NCBI RefSeq assembly: GCF_900109045.1
Contig: NZ_FNYL01000002.1
Location: 620,001 to 684,000 of the forward strand
Source of the DNA: Dyadobacter sp. SG02
Lineage (GTDB): Bacteria > Bacteroidota > Bacteroidia > Cytophagales > Spirosomataceae
Reading direction: 5' to 3'
Length of the DNA stretch: 64,000 nt
A program made the translations under genes and the position numbers. Below the pieces are notes generated by a model, which worked only from the letters and a program-made list of their open reading frames with translations, did no database searches and was not told the origin of the DNA. Shown one piece after another: positions 1 through 7,157 of the stretch (the first letter of the stretch is position 1; each line of letters begins with the position of its first letter).

Positions 1-330
1 ATTTTCACGATCACGGCCTGCGGCTCTGAAAAGACTTTGCAGTTTATGGACTGGCTGGGCATCAACGTGCCGGAGGAAGTGAAGGAGGACCTCAGGCAGT
101 CGGAGAATATTCTGGAACGATCGGTCAATATATGCCTCGATATTGCTTCCGAGCTCACCGCGTTCTGTATGGAGCGTTCCATTCCTTTCGGCTTCAATAT
201 CGAAAGCGTCGCTATCCGAAAAGCGGAAATCGAGGCATCGATTTACATGGCAAGCCAGATCAGCCAGATGCTGAAAGACAAAGGCGTGCGGAAAGTAGCG
301 GGAGCAGAGCAAGCGCTCAGGACTACCTGA
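1..330 (+). CDS. Methylenetetrahydrofolate reductase-like protein, C-terminal part
   Basis: The reading frame is open from the first base of the window, so this is the last 109 residues of a gene that begins outside it; the TTG at 37 is only an internal codon. The visible end carries the segment PFGFNIESVAIRKAEIEAS, which I recall as typical of the C-terminal part of one clade of MTHFR (MetF) proteins that reduce 5,10-methylene-THF to 5-methyl-THF with FAD. The FAD-binding and catalytic N-terminal region is out of view, so function rests on this motif alone. Its stop overlaps the 3' end of the convergent flippase gene by 8 bp. The assignment is a family-level recognition and could be wrong in detail. 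Confidence 0.6.
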   Translation: MFTITACGSEKTLQFMDWLGINVPEEVKEDLRQSENILERSVNICLDIASELTAFCMERSIPFGFNIESVAIRKAEIEASIYMASQISQMLKDKGVRKVAGAEQALRTT

Positions 331-1783
331 GCCTCACCGATACGTTTGCCAAAACTTTTTTGACCAATCCCATCACCATTTCGTAATGGAATGCCAGGAA
401 GGTTATGCCCAGAATGGCAGATTTGATCACGAACAGGTAGATCAGTCCCACACTATCCTGCCCGAAGTTGCCGAAAGCCTGTGTTAAATACATGAGTACC
501 ACCAGCACCGCGGCCAGTTTCATGTGCTTTGCAATCACTTTCAGGAAACGCATGAAGCTCGCACCCAGGATCTTGTTGATCAGCACGTAGTACACGATGA
601 TGAAATTCGAGGCTATCGCGACGGAAATGCAGAGGGCGGTCATGTTCAGTGATTTGAAATAGAGAATGCCGAGCAGCGTCGCGGAGATGGTGGTGAAGGT
701 GCTCAGAATCCCCATTTTAAATAGCTTGTCGGTGCGGCCCATCGACTGGAAAATAGCGCCGCCACTTGAATTGACCATTTGCAACCAGATCGACGCGCCG
801 AATATTTGCAGCACCGGCGCCACTTCCATCCATTTAGACCCTAACACGAAGTAGACGATTTCCTTCGATGAAAAGAACACGAAGACCGAAATCGGGATGC
901 CGAGCATGGCCAGGATATTCACCACTTTCAGATATTCTTCAAAAATGGTTTTGGGCTGATCCACGTACCGTGCGAGCACGGGGTGGAGCACGGGCGTGAT
1001 CACGTGCGTGAGGTTCGCGACCGGGTACATCATGAGCTGGTACGACTGGCTGTAAATGCCCAGGTTCTGGTTGCCCATGAATTTGCCGATCAGGATGTTG
1101 TCGAGATTGCGGGAGAAGTAGTTGATGAAATTGAATGCAAACTGAAAACCCGAATACCGCGCGATTTTCCTGAAACCGCCAAAGCCGAAACCTTCGATCA
1201 GCCGCAGTTTGGAAAAATAGAAGCACATTACACAGACCATCACGCTGGATAGGATCGACCGCCAGATAATCGAATAGTAGCTGTAACCTTTCATGGCGAG
1301 GAACACCACCAGGATTCCCGTGGTAACGCTCGCGATGATTTCTATCCCGCCCAGTAATTTGAACGATTTTTCACGCATTAAAAGACTCCTCGGAACGCCG
1401 GATAAAGAGCTGAAAAACACGCTGATGGCCAGCAGCTGACCGATCCGGATGTAAACGTCGCTTTCATAGAACCAGGCGATGCCGTAAGACAACAGGTAGA
1501 AGGCCAGCCCGAGGCAGACGCTCAATAAGATGGTGATCTTGAAAATGTCGGAAATGTCCTTGCGCGTAAGCTCCCGGTTCTGGACGATCGCCGTTCCTAC
1601 GCCGATATCGCCCAGAATGCTGAAAAAAGTAATGAATACGGTAACAATACCGACGATGCCGTATTCTTTCGGGGACAGGAACCGGGCCAGTATCGAATTG
1701 ATTACCAGCCCGATCAGTATGTTGCTGTATTTGGAAATAAAAACAAAAAAAGTACCTCTCTTGATTTCCTGGTCAACGCGCAT
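323..1783 (-). CDS. Lipopolysaccharide/exopolysaccharide flippase, MOP superfamily (Wzx/WzxC type)
   Basis: A 486-residue, very hydrophobic protein with about 12-14 membrane segments along its length, the usual size of polysaccharide flippases. The N-terminus (MRVDQEIKRGTFFVFISKYS) and the segment ILARFLSPKEYGIVG are typical of the Polysacc_synt_3/WzxC branch, which moves lipid-linked oligosaccharide repeat units across the inner membrane. A loop with FSRNLDNILIGKFMG near residues 225-240 is also typical of this branch. It lies 48 bp downstream of a methyltransferase gene on the same strand, and a glycosyltransferase and a TylF-like methyltransferase follow nearby, consistent with the edge of a surface-polysaccharide cluster. 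The specific glycan cannot be read from the sequence. Confidence 0.88.
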   Translation of the reverse strand: MRVDQEIKRGTFFVFISKYSNILIGLVINSILARFLSPKEYGIVGIVTVFITFFSILGDIGVGTAIVQNRELTRKDISDIFKITILLSVCLGLAFYLLSYGIAWFYESDVYIRIGQLLAISVFFSSLSGVPRSLLMREKSFKLLGGIEIIASVTTGILVVFLAMKGYSYYSIIWRSILSSVMVCVMCFYFSKLRLIEGFGFGGFRKIARYSGFQFAFNFINYFSRNLDNILIGKFMGNQNLGIYSQSYQLMMYPVANLTHVITPVLHPVLARYVDQPKTIFEEYLKVVNILAMLGIPISVFVFFSSKEIVYFVLGSKWMEVAPVLQIFGASIWLQMVNSSGGAIFQSMGRTDKLFKMGILSTFTTISATLLGILYFKSLNMTALCISVAIASNFIIVYYVLINKILGASFMRFLKVIAKHMKLAAVLVVLMYLTQAFGNFGQDSVGLIYLFVIKSAILGITFLAFHYEMVMGLVKKVLANVSVRLR

Positions 1784-1831
1784 TTTCTGTAAGTTTTACT
1801 ACATGCCCGCTCCGGGCCGGAAAATACACCA

Positions 1832-2578
1832 CTAAGCTTTCGGAGCGTTCTTTTTCGCTACAAGAATGTAAGTACAGGCATCTTTATCTTTGCCGCCCTG
1901 CGAGGGTATTTGGTCAAACAGGTAGATGAGGGGTTGAAAAATGATTGCCAGAACAGGCCGTAAAAAAGGAGGCAGGGCGAAAGTGAAGCCATCCTGGAAG
2001 AGTTGGAGGCCCATGGCCGACCGGCCGATGATCCCCCGGAAGTGGACTACTTCAAATCCGGCGTCGGTCACAACTTTCTTCAGACCAGTGGAGGTCCAGC
2101 GCCAGAAATCGGTCGGGTCGGGGTGGAACATCCAGTAGCCATGTGTGCTGAGGATGAGCTGTCCGTCGGTTTTGAGCACGCGCAGCGCTTCTTTCAGGTA
2201 TTCCGTCGGGTTGACGACGTGTTCCAGCGCCTGGGTCGACAGCACTACATCGAGCGCTTCGTCAGGGAGCTCGATTCTACCCTCGGGAGAGATTAAAATG
2301 TCGGCCACCTTGTTCCCGGGAAGGTCAATGCCGATGTACTTGTGAACGTAGGGTGCAACTAATGACTCGTAGGGCCGGTTTCCGCATCCGTAGTCGGCCA
2401 AAGTTAAGTTTCTTGAATCGCGCGCTACAAAATCTCTGATAACATCCTCAATAGCCTGGCGAAGTTGGCGGAGATAATAATAACGGGTTGCCATTCTTCC
2501 GAATATCGATGGATACAAGCGTTCGACTCCTGGTTCTCTTTCTGTCATGCTAAAATAAGTATAGTGTTTGTAGTACAT
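1832..2578 (-). CDS. Class I SAM-dependent methyltransferase (Methyltransf_11 type)
   Basis: A 248-residue soluble protein. Motif I is the glycine-rich LADYGCGNRPYESL (about residues 60-73), followed by an acidic residue in YIGIDLPG, and the motif DVVLSTQALEHVVNP (about 108-122) is the usual post-II region of Methyltransf_11 enzymes. It should transfer a methyl group from S-adenosylmethionine to a small molecule or sugar. An internal ATG at 2548 (MTEREPGVERLY) is an alternative start that would remove ten residues poor in family-like sequence. Located upstream of the flippase gene on the same strand, so a role in modifying a glycan or its lipid carrier is plausible but inferred. Confidence 0.82.
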   Translation of the reverse strand: MYYKHYTYFSMTEREPGVERLYPSIFGRMATRYYYLRQLRQAIEDVIRDFVARDSRNLTLADYGCGNRPYESLVAPYVHKYIGIDLPGNKVADILISPEGRIELPDEALDVVLSTQALEHVVNPTEYLKEALRVLKTDGQLILSTHGYWMFHPDPTDFWRWTSTGLKKVVTDAGFEVVHFRGIIGRSAMGLQLFQDGFTFALPPFLRPVLAIIFQPLIYLFDQIPSQGGKDKDACTYILVAKKNAPKA

Positions 2579-2669
2579 GTACCGTTTGCTAACCGTCTGA
2601 ATTACCCGGCGGTAGCTCCCGAAGCTGCAATTTATAACTCTTTTTGAGCGAATTGCAGATCGGCCATTG

Positions 2670-2677
2670 TATATTTG
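2670..2677 (+). promoter_or_regulatory. Candidate -7 promoter element for the glycosyltransferase gene
   Basis: TATATTTG matches the Bacteroidota -7 consensus TAnnTTTG exactly. A TTTG lies at 2643-2646 but the 23-bp spacing is longer than usual, so the upstream element is uncertain. A transcript from here would have a leader of about 155 bases before the ATG at 2842. The region 2579-2841 between the divergent genes contains no other feature I can support. Confidence 0.35.
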
Positions 2678-2841
2678 ACCGTTTTACAACAACCGGTATT
2701 CCGGGGTGAGCGAACGGCAAGGCAACATCGATTGGAAGTTTTTAACTTACCTGCTCATTACTAGTAACTTGTATAAATGCTTCTTCGGCATATTGGATTT
2801 ACACACTATTCAACCGGCATATGGCCGAAGTTTTTTAGAAT

Positions 2842-3978
2842 ATGAACATTCTGGTATTCAATCAATCATTTTTTCCGCTTAGTGAAACATTTGTCCATCG
2901 TCAGGTAGTGGGTTTGTCCAGGTATCACGCTGTAACGGCGCTGACCTATCGCTATGAGAATGAGGATAAATTTCCAATTGATGTTAAAAAAGAGCTCCTG
3001 GCTCCGTACCGGGGCTTACCCGATAAGCTGATCACGAAGGCGCTGCGCGTCTTGACGGGAAAAAGCCACAAACTGAGCTTCCAAAACCGCTCGCGTGTGT
3101 CGGAGCTGTTGCGAAGCGGCAAAATAGATGTAATCCACGCTCATTTCGGGCCGTCCGGCATTGAACTGCTGCCGGTGGCCAAAAAGCTAGGTATACAGAT
3201 GGTCGTCAGTTTCCACGGAATCGACGCCGCGCCGGCGATGCTGGACCACAAGGAATATGCGGATAGCATTCAGGAGGTGATCGAATATGCCAAAGCGGTC
3301 ATTATCGTAAGCCCGCATTTCATAGATACGCTAAACCTTCGCAGGTTCAGTGATAAAGTGCATTTGATCCCGTACGGCACCGACGAGCAGAAGTTTCTCC
3401 CCGCGGAAACGCCGGAGCGCGAAAAGGTCGTTATTCAGCACGTAGGTCGCCTGGTGGCGAAAAAGGGCGTTCCCGACCTGATCAAAGCGTTCGCAAGGCT
3501 TTGTGAAAATCATCATAACCTGGAATTGCGGATTATCGGCGACGGCCCGGAAATGCCATTGTGTAAAGACCTCGCCGACCGGCTCAACCTGGGCGACAAA
3601 ATAGCGCTGCTCGGGTCCAAACCACACGGGGTCGTCAACGAACACATGAAAGACGCCGATATTTACGTGCTCAACAGCCGGACCGACGACAAGGGGGATA
3701 TGGAAGGGTTGCCCAACTCCATTCTCGAAGCCATGAGCATGGAAAAGCCTGTGGTATCAACCTACCATGCGGGGATTCCGCAAGCGATTCAGGACGGGGT
3801 GAATGGGTTGCTGGTAAAGGAAAGAGATAACGACGGACTGGCCGCCGCGCTTGAAAAGTTAATTCAGAACCGGGAGCTCAGACGCAGGCTGGGCGTGGAG
3901 GCGCGTAAGACTATCGTCGCGAATTTCAGCGCCGACTCCATGGAAACAAAAATCCAGTCAGTGTTCGCGGGACTGTAA
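2842..3978 (+). CDS. Glycosyltransferase family 4 (GT-B fold)
   Basis: A 378-residue protein with the two-domain GT-B plan. The N-terminal acceptor domain contains the HAHFGPSGIELLPVAKKLG stretch. The C-terminal donor domain (from about residue 190) has the classic IQHVGRLVAKKG segment and the family 4 signature EGLPNSILEAMSMEKPVV, which includes the EX7E-like nucleotide-sugar binding motif. It should retain donor stereochemistry and add a sugar from a nucleotide-sugar or polyprenyl donor to a growing glycan. The ATG at 2842 follows an AT-rich leader without a Shine-Dalgarno sequence. It is convergent with the TylF-like gene and divergent from the methyltransferase. Donor and acceptor sugars are unknown. 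Confidence 0.9.
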   Translation: MNILVFNQSFFPLSETFVHRQVVGLSRYHAVTALTYRYENEDKFPIDVKKELLAPYRGLPDKLITKALRVLTGKSHKLSFQNRSRVSELLRSGKIDVIHAHFGPSGIELLPVAKKLGIQMVVSFHGIDAAPAMLDHKEYADSIQEVIEYAKAVIIVSPHFIDTLNLRRFSDKVHLIPYGTDEQKFLPAETPEREKVVIQHVGRLVAKKGVPDLIKAFARLCENHHNLELRIIGDGPEMPLCKDLADRLNLGDKIALLGSKPHGVVNEHMKDADIYVLNSRTDDKGDMEGLPNSILEAMSMEKPVVSTYHAGIPQAIQDGVNGLLVKERDNDGLAAALEKLIQNRELRRRLGVEARKTIVANFSADSMETKIQSVFAGL

Positions 3979-4023
3979 TTGTCTCCCACGCTTCGTACTG
4001 ACTGGATTTGTTATGGTAGTGGT

Positions 4024-4770
4024 TTAAACCGCCTGTGATTTCACTGCAATTCTTCCCGTGTAGTCGATTCTGTTGAGCAAAAGGGGTTTATCTGAGAAAT
4101 ATTCATCCACTGCTTTTTTACAGCCGTCCCAATGTCCGTAGTCGTCGATGATCAGCACGCCCGAAACTGACAGGAGCGGGTACAAATACTTCAACTCGTG
4201 CGCGGTGGATTCGTACCAGTCGGTATCGAGGCGCAGCAATGCAATGCCGCCGGATGGCAATGTGGACGGAATGGTATCTTCGACCTTTCCTTTTACATAA
4301 TGGATACTGGCTGCGGGATACTTCGTGATACCCATGTTCTGCTTCACGTCATTGATATCCGCCAGGCACCAGACGGATGTTTCTTTGTTATCGACACTCT
4401 TTTCCAGTAATTTATCGGCATCCTCGCCGCGGAAGGTCTTGTCATGCTCGGTAGGTTCCGACATCCCCTCAAACGTGTCGTACAGAAACAGTTGCTTGTC
4501 CGTACTGCGCAGGTGCAGCAGGGTGAGGGCGATCATCATGGAGCTTCCCCCGCGCCAGACGCCGCATTCGACAAAGTCCCCCGGGATATTATTTTTCACC
4601 ACATATTTCACAGCATTGAACAATGCGTACATCCGTTCGACCGAAGTCATCGTGTAGGGCCTGCATTGCTCGTACAAGGCCAGGAATGTTTCATCGTCGG
4701 TGAATTTTTCTTCTTTTTTAATCCGGGATACTTGCAATCCAAAAGGTTTCAACAGAAGCGAATTGATCAT
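4024..4770 (-). CDS. TylF/MycF-like O-methyltransferase (macrocin O-methyltransferase family)
   Basis: A 248-residue protein with the TylF family hallmarks: FVECGVWRGGSSMMIAL (SAM-binding motif I, about residues 65-81), LYDTFEGMSEPTEHD just after it, and the metal-site segment LRLDTDWYESTAHEL followed by VLIIDDYGHWDGCKKAVDEY. Characterised members methylate sugar hydroxyls on macrolides, and relatives are common in O-antigen and exopolysaccharide clusters, where they cap or decorate sugars. The latter role fits the neighbouring flippase and glycosyltransferase. The 45-bp gap to the convergent glycosyltransferase shows no clear terminator. Confidence 0.85.
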   Translation of the reverse strand: MINSLLLKPFGLQVSRIKKEEKFTDDETFLALYEQCRPYTMTSVERMYALFNAVKYVVKNNIPGDFVECGVWRGGSSMMIALTLLHLRSTDKQLFLYDTFEGMSEPTEHDKTFRGEDADKLLEKSVDNKETSVWCLADINDVKQNMGITKYPAASIHYVKGKVEDTIPSTLPSGGIALLRLDTDWYESTAHELKYLYPLLSVSGVLIIDDYGHWDGCKKAVDEYFSDKPLLLNRIDYTGRIAVKSQAV

Positions 4771-4819
4771 AAACTGGCAGATATAGTGTTAAATGATTAA
4801 ACGGTTCAAGCGCAGGACT

Positions 4820-5017
4820 TTAAATACCCCAAAAAATACTCAGATATACGCCGAGCCCGATCAGCAGCAAGCCGGCCAGCACGGTAACGACTACAAGCGC
4901 CGCGACGAACGTCTGTTCCTGTGAGTCGTCATCGACCAAACCAGTCAGGATCGCGCCGAGCTCTTCGTGTTCGATTTCCTGATCCCTGGCAGCCACATCA
5001 AGGACAATTTGTTTCAT
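4820..5017 (-). CDS. Small single-pass membrane protein, unknown function
   Basis: A 65-residue protein with an acidic soluble N-terminal half (IEHEELGAILTGLVDDDSQE) and one C-terminal hydrophobic helix (about residues 39-62, FVAALVVVTVLAGLLLIGLG) ending three residues before the stop. Codon choice resembles its neighbours and the ATG is clean, so I think it is real. It lies 50 bp beyond the TylF-like gene and about 200 bp downstream of the kinase of the kai operon on the same strand. No family recognised. Confidence 0.5.
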   Translation of the reverse strand: MKQIVLDVAARDQEIEHEELGAILTGLVDDDSQEQTFVAALVVVTVLAGLLLIGLGVYLSIFWGI

Positions 5018-5219
5018 AATCAGGGGTGCTAATCAGTCAGTCAGTTTTTCGCATTTTCCATCAATGATAGGAAAGATTATCAGTAATTCAAAGCTGATTA
5101 TCAGGTTTTTAATCCCTGTGAATCGGGTAAAAATGGGCTTAAAATTAGCGTAATGTTGAATTCAATGACTAAACGGCGTTATAGGATGATTTTCCGATAT
5201 TTTTTCATCCCTGCCCGAA

Positions 5220-6509
5220 TCAGGCAACGGCCTGCGGTTGTTTCACCGGAAGGCTGATCGTAAATCGCGCTCCTTCACCGGGCGTACTTTCGGCGGAGAT
5301 TCTTCCGTGATGCCTTTCGATGATTTTCTTCGTGATCGACAGCCCGATCCCCGAACCTTCGTATTTGTCCTTATTATTGAGCCGTTCGAAAAGTGAGAAG
5401 ATCCTTTCCTGGTATTCTTTCTCGAAACCTATCCCGTTATCGGCCACGACAATGTGGCAAAATGCCAATTCGCCTGTATCTCCGGGCTTCGAATCGGCCG
5501 GTTTACAGAATATTCGGATCACAGGGGCTTTGTCCTGCCTGGAAAATTTAATGGAGTTGCTGATCAGATTCTGGAACACCTGTTTGAGTTGCCCTCGGTT
5601 TCCTTCCACTACGGGCAGTTTTTCTACGATCACCTTGACATTCCGCTCTTGTAAAAGCAATTCATAGTCATCCAGAATTTCGGCGACCACGGCTTCCAGG
5701 CTTACTTCGTCATGGGGATGGGCGTTCGTCGACAGCCCGGAGTAGCTCAGGATATCCGATGCCATCGAACGCATCCTTTGCGAGGAGGAAATGATTTTGT
5801 CGAGGTATTTCCGGCTTTCGGCGGGAAGGTCCTGCATATGCCTGTCCCTGAGCATATTTGCGAAGATCAGGATCTTTCGCAGCGGCTCCTGAAGGTCATG
5901 GGAGGCGATGGAGGCGAACTGCTGCAAATCGTGGTTGCTTGCTTCCAGCTCCCCATTAGCGATCGTCAGCCGCTGGTTGTTTTCTTTGAGTAAACGCTGG
6001 ATGTTCTTCTGAAAAGTGAGATCGGTGATGATAATACTCAGCGAAGGCCCCTCGTCGAGTTGAAGGGCCGTCAGGGAAAGTTGGCAGGGCACAGTTCCGC
6101 TATTACGGCAAATCTTTACTTCTATCTGGATATCCTTGGCCCAGGCAGTAGCAAACACATCCCTGAACATCGGGCGGCAGTCGCTGGAAACAAATGATTC
6201 GAAATCTTTCCCGACAATGGCGGACAGCGTCGCGCCAAGGATCGACGCAAACCTCGAATTGGCATACAGGATAATACCGCTTTCGTTGAGCGTCACGGCC
6301 CCTTCGTTCATTTTCTCGATAAATACGCGGTAGGAGTGGTCGGCTGTTTTGAGCGTGTAGAGCTGATGCCCGGCTTTGGCGTCGTTTACCACCAGCGCGT
6401 CGATCTGGCCGGTACGTATCGCCTCGATCGTGTCGTTAGCTTCCTCCAACCGAATGCTCAACTCGGCGTTTTCCCGGAGCAGTTGCTCGTAAGTTTTCAG
6501 ATCGCCCAT
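5220..6509 (-). CDS. PAS-domain sensor histidine kinase of the kai operon
   Basis: A 429-residue cytoplasmic kinase without membrane segments. A short N-terminal coiled coil (1-30) leads into the motif EAIRTGQIDALVV, then a PAS domain (about 58-165), a second coiled region, and a HisKA domain with phospho-acceptor His204 in ASHDLQEPLRK. The HATPase domain shows the N-box NLISNSIKFS, DNGIGF and GSGIGLSI. It has no receiver domain and no KaiB-like N-terminal domain, so it is not a SasA orthologue. Its ATG follows the upstream kaiB stop by one base (TGATATG), so it is translationally coupled. It is likely the output kinase of the KaiC system; its partner regulator is not encoded next to it. Confidence 0.9.
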   Translation of the reverse strand: MGDLKTYEQLLRENAELSIRLEEANDTIEAIRTGQIDALVVNDAKAGHQLYTLKTADHSYRVFIEKMNEGAVTLNESGIILYANSRFASILGATLSAIVGKDFESFVSSDCRPMFRDVFATAWAKDIQIEVKICRNSGTVPCQLSLTALQLDEGPSLSIIITDLTFQKNIQRLLKENNQRLTIANGELEASNHDLQQFASIASHDLQEPLRKILIFANMLRDRHMQDLPAESRKYLDKIISSSQRMRSMASDILSYSGLSTNAHPHDEVSLEAVVAEILDDYELLLQERNVKVIVEKLPVVEGNRGQLKQVFQNLISNSIKFSRQDKAPVIRIFCKPADSKPGDTGELAFCHIVVADNGIGFEKEYQERIFSLFERLNNKDKYEGSGIGLSITKKIIERHHGRISAESTPGEGARFTISLPVKQPQAVA

Positions 6510-6510
6510 A

Positions 6511-6837
6511 TCATTCGCCGGAAATACCCAAACCTTTCAAAACCTTTTGCGTGTCGGACATATCGCCGATCAGCCGCCGCTCGGGAGAAGGTCTCAACTT
6601 GACCAAAAGCGGCAATGCGACAAGCTGTTGCTGTGAGGCAAGCGACTTTTCCTGGTGGACGTCGATCACCCGGAGCGTGTACCTTTCTTTGATATATTTT
6701 TCACAAATCTCCCGGAGATTCTCGATGGCGCGGATCGAATTGGAGGAAGCACCGGCGATATACAGTCTTAGCTCGAAGTGGTCATCCATTTCGTCGCCAT
6801 CGTCCCAATCCTGTGTCTGGTGTGTTCCCTGAATCAT
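6511..6837 (-). CDS. kaiB: KaiB-family protein, first paralogue
   Basis: A 108-residue protein with a complete thioredoxin-like KaiB domain: FELRLYIAGASSNSIRAIEN at the start, TLRVIDVHQEKSLA in the middle and LIGDMSDTQKVLKGLGI at the end, matching the cyanobacterial LKLYVAG, VIDV and IIGDLSDREKVL blocks. In the cyanobacterial clock KaiB binds the CI ring of KaiC after a fold switch; here that role is inferred. The first 20 residues are a charged extension outside the domain, and ATG at 6789 is an alternative start. The gene sits 5 bp downstream of the second kaiB and 1 bp upstream of the kinase. Confidence 0.88.
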   Translation of the reverse strand: MIQGTHQTQDWDDGDEMDDHFELRLYIAGASSNSIRAIENLREICEKYIKERYTLRVIDVHQEKSLASQQQLVALPLLVKLRPSPERRLIGDMSDTQKVLKGLGISGE

Positions 6838-6842
6838 GTGAT

Positions 6843-7148
6843 TTATTTTGCCGCGCGAATATTGAGTCCCACCAATACTTTTTCCTCATTGGAGAGGTCT
6901 CCGATGATCTTGCGAATGGGCTCCGGTACCTTTTTGACCAGCGTGGGGATGGCCAGGATCTGGTCGCCTTCGGCCAGTTGCGGTTGCACCAGCAAGTCGA
7001 TCACTTCTATCACATATTTATCTTTCAGGTGCTCCTCGCAATACTTTTTGAGATTAGCAAGCGCAGCCACCGACCGGGCGGTCTTTCCGGCGACGTACAG
7101 CCTGAGTTCCCATACTTCTTCCTTTACTTCTTCTTTTACTTCTTCCAT
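6843..7148 (-). CDS. kaiB: KaiB-family protein, second paralogue with charged N-terminal repeat
   Basis: A 101-residue KaiB domain protein: [40 protein letters not shown] and [17 protein letters not shown] are all clear. It is closer to canonical KaiB than its neighbour; [16 protein letters not shown] corresponds to QLAEEDKILATPTLAK of Synechococcus. The first 12 residues are an imperfect acidic-basic repeat ([12 protein letters not shown]) encoded by a 12-bp direct repeat, not part of the fold. It lies 9 bp downstream of kaiC. Two diverged kaiB copies in one operon suggest either heteromeric binding to the KaiC ring or separate partners. Confidence 0.9.
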   Translation of the reverse strand: MEEVKEEVKEEVWELRLYVAGKTARSVAALANLKKYCEEHLKDKYVIEVIDLLVQPQLAEGDQILAIPTLVKKVPEPIRKIIGDLSNEEKVLVGLNIRAAK

Positions 7149-7157
7149 AACTGACTC

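Noticed and set aside
37..330. A complete 97-residue gene at the left edge
   Set aside because: The frame is open to base 1 and the translation matches the end of a longer MTHFR-like protein, so it is a truncated gene.
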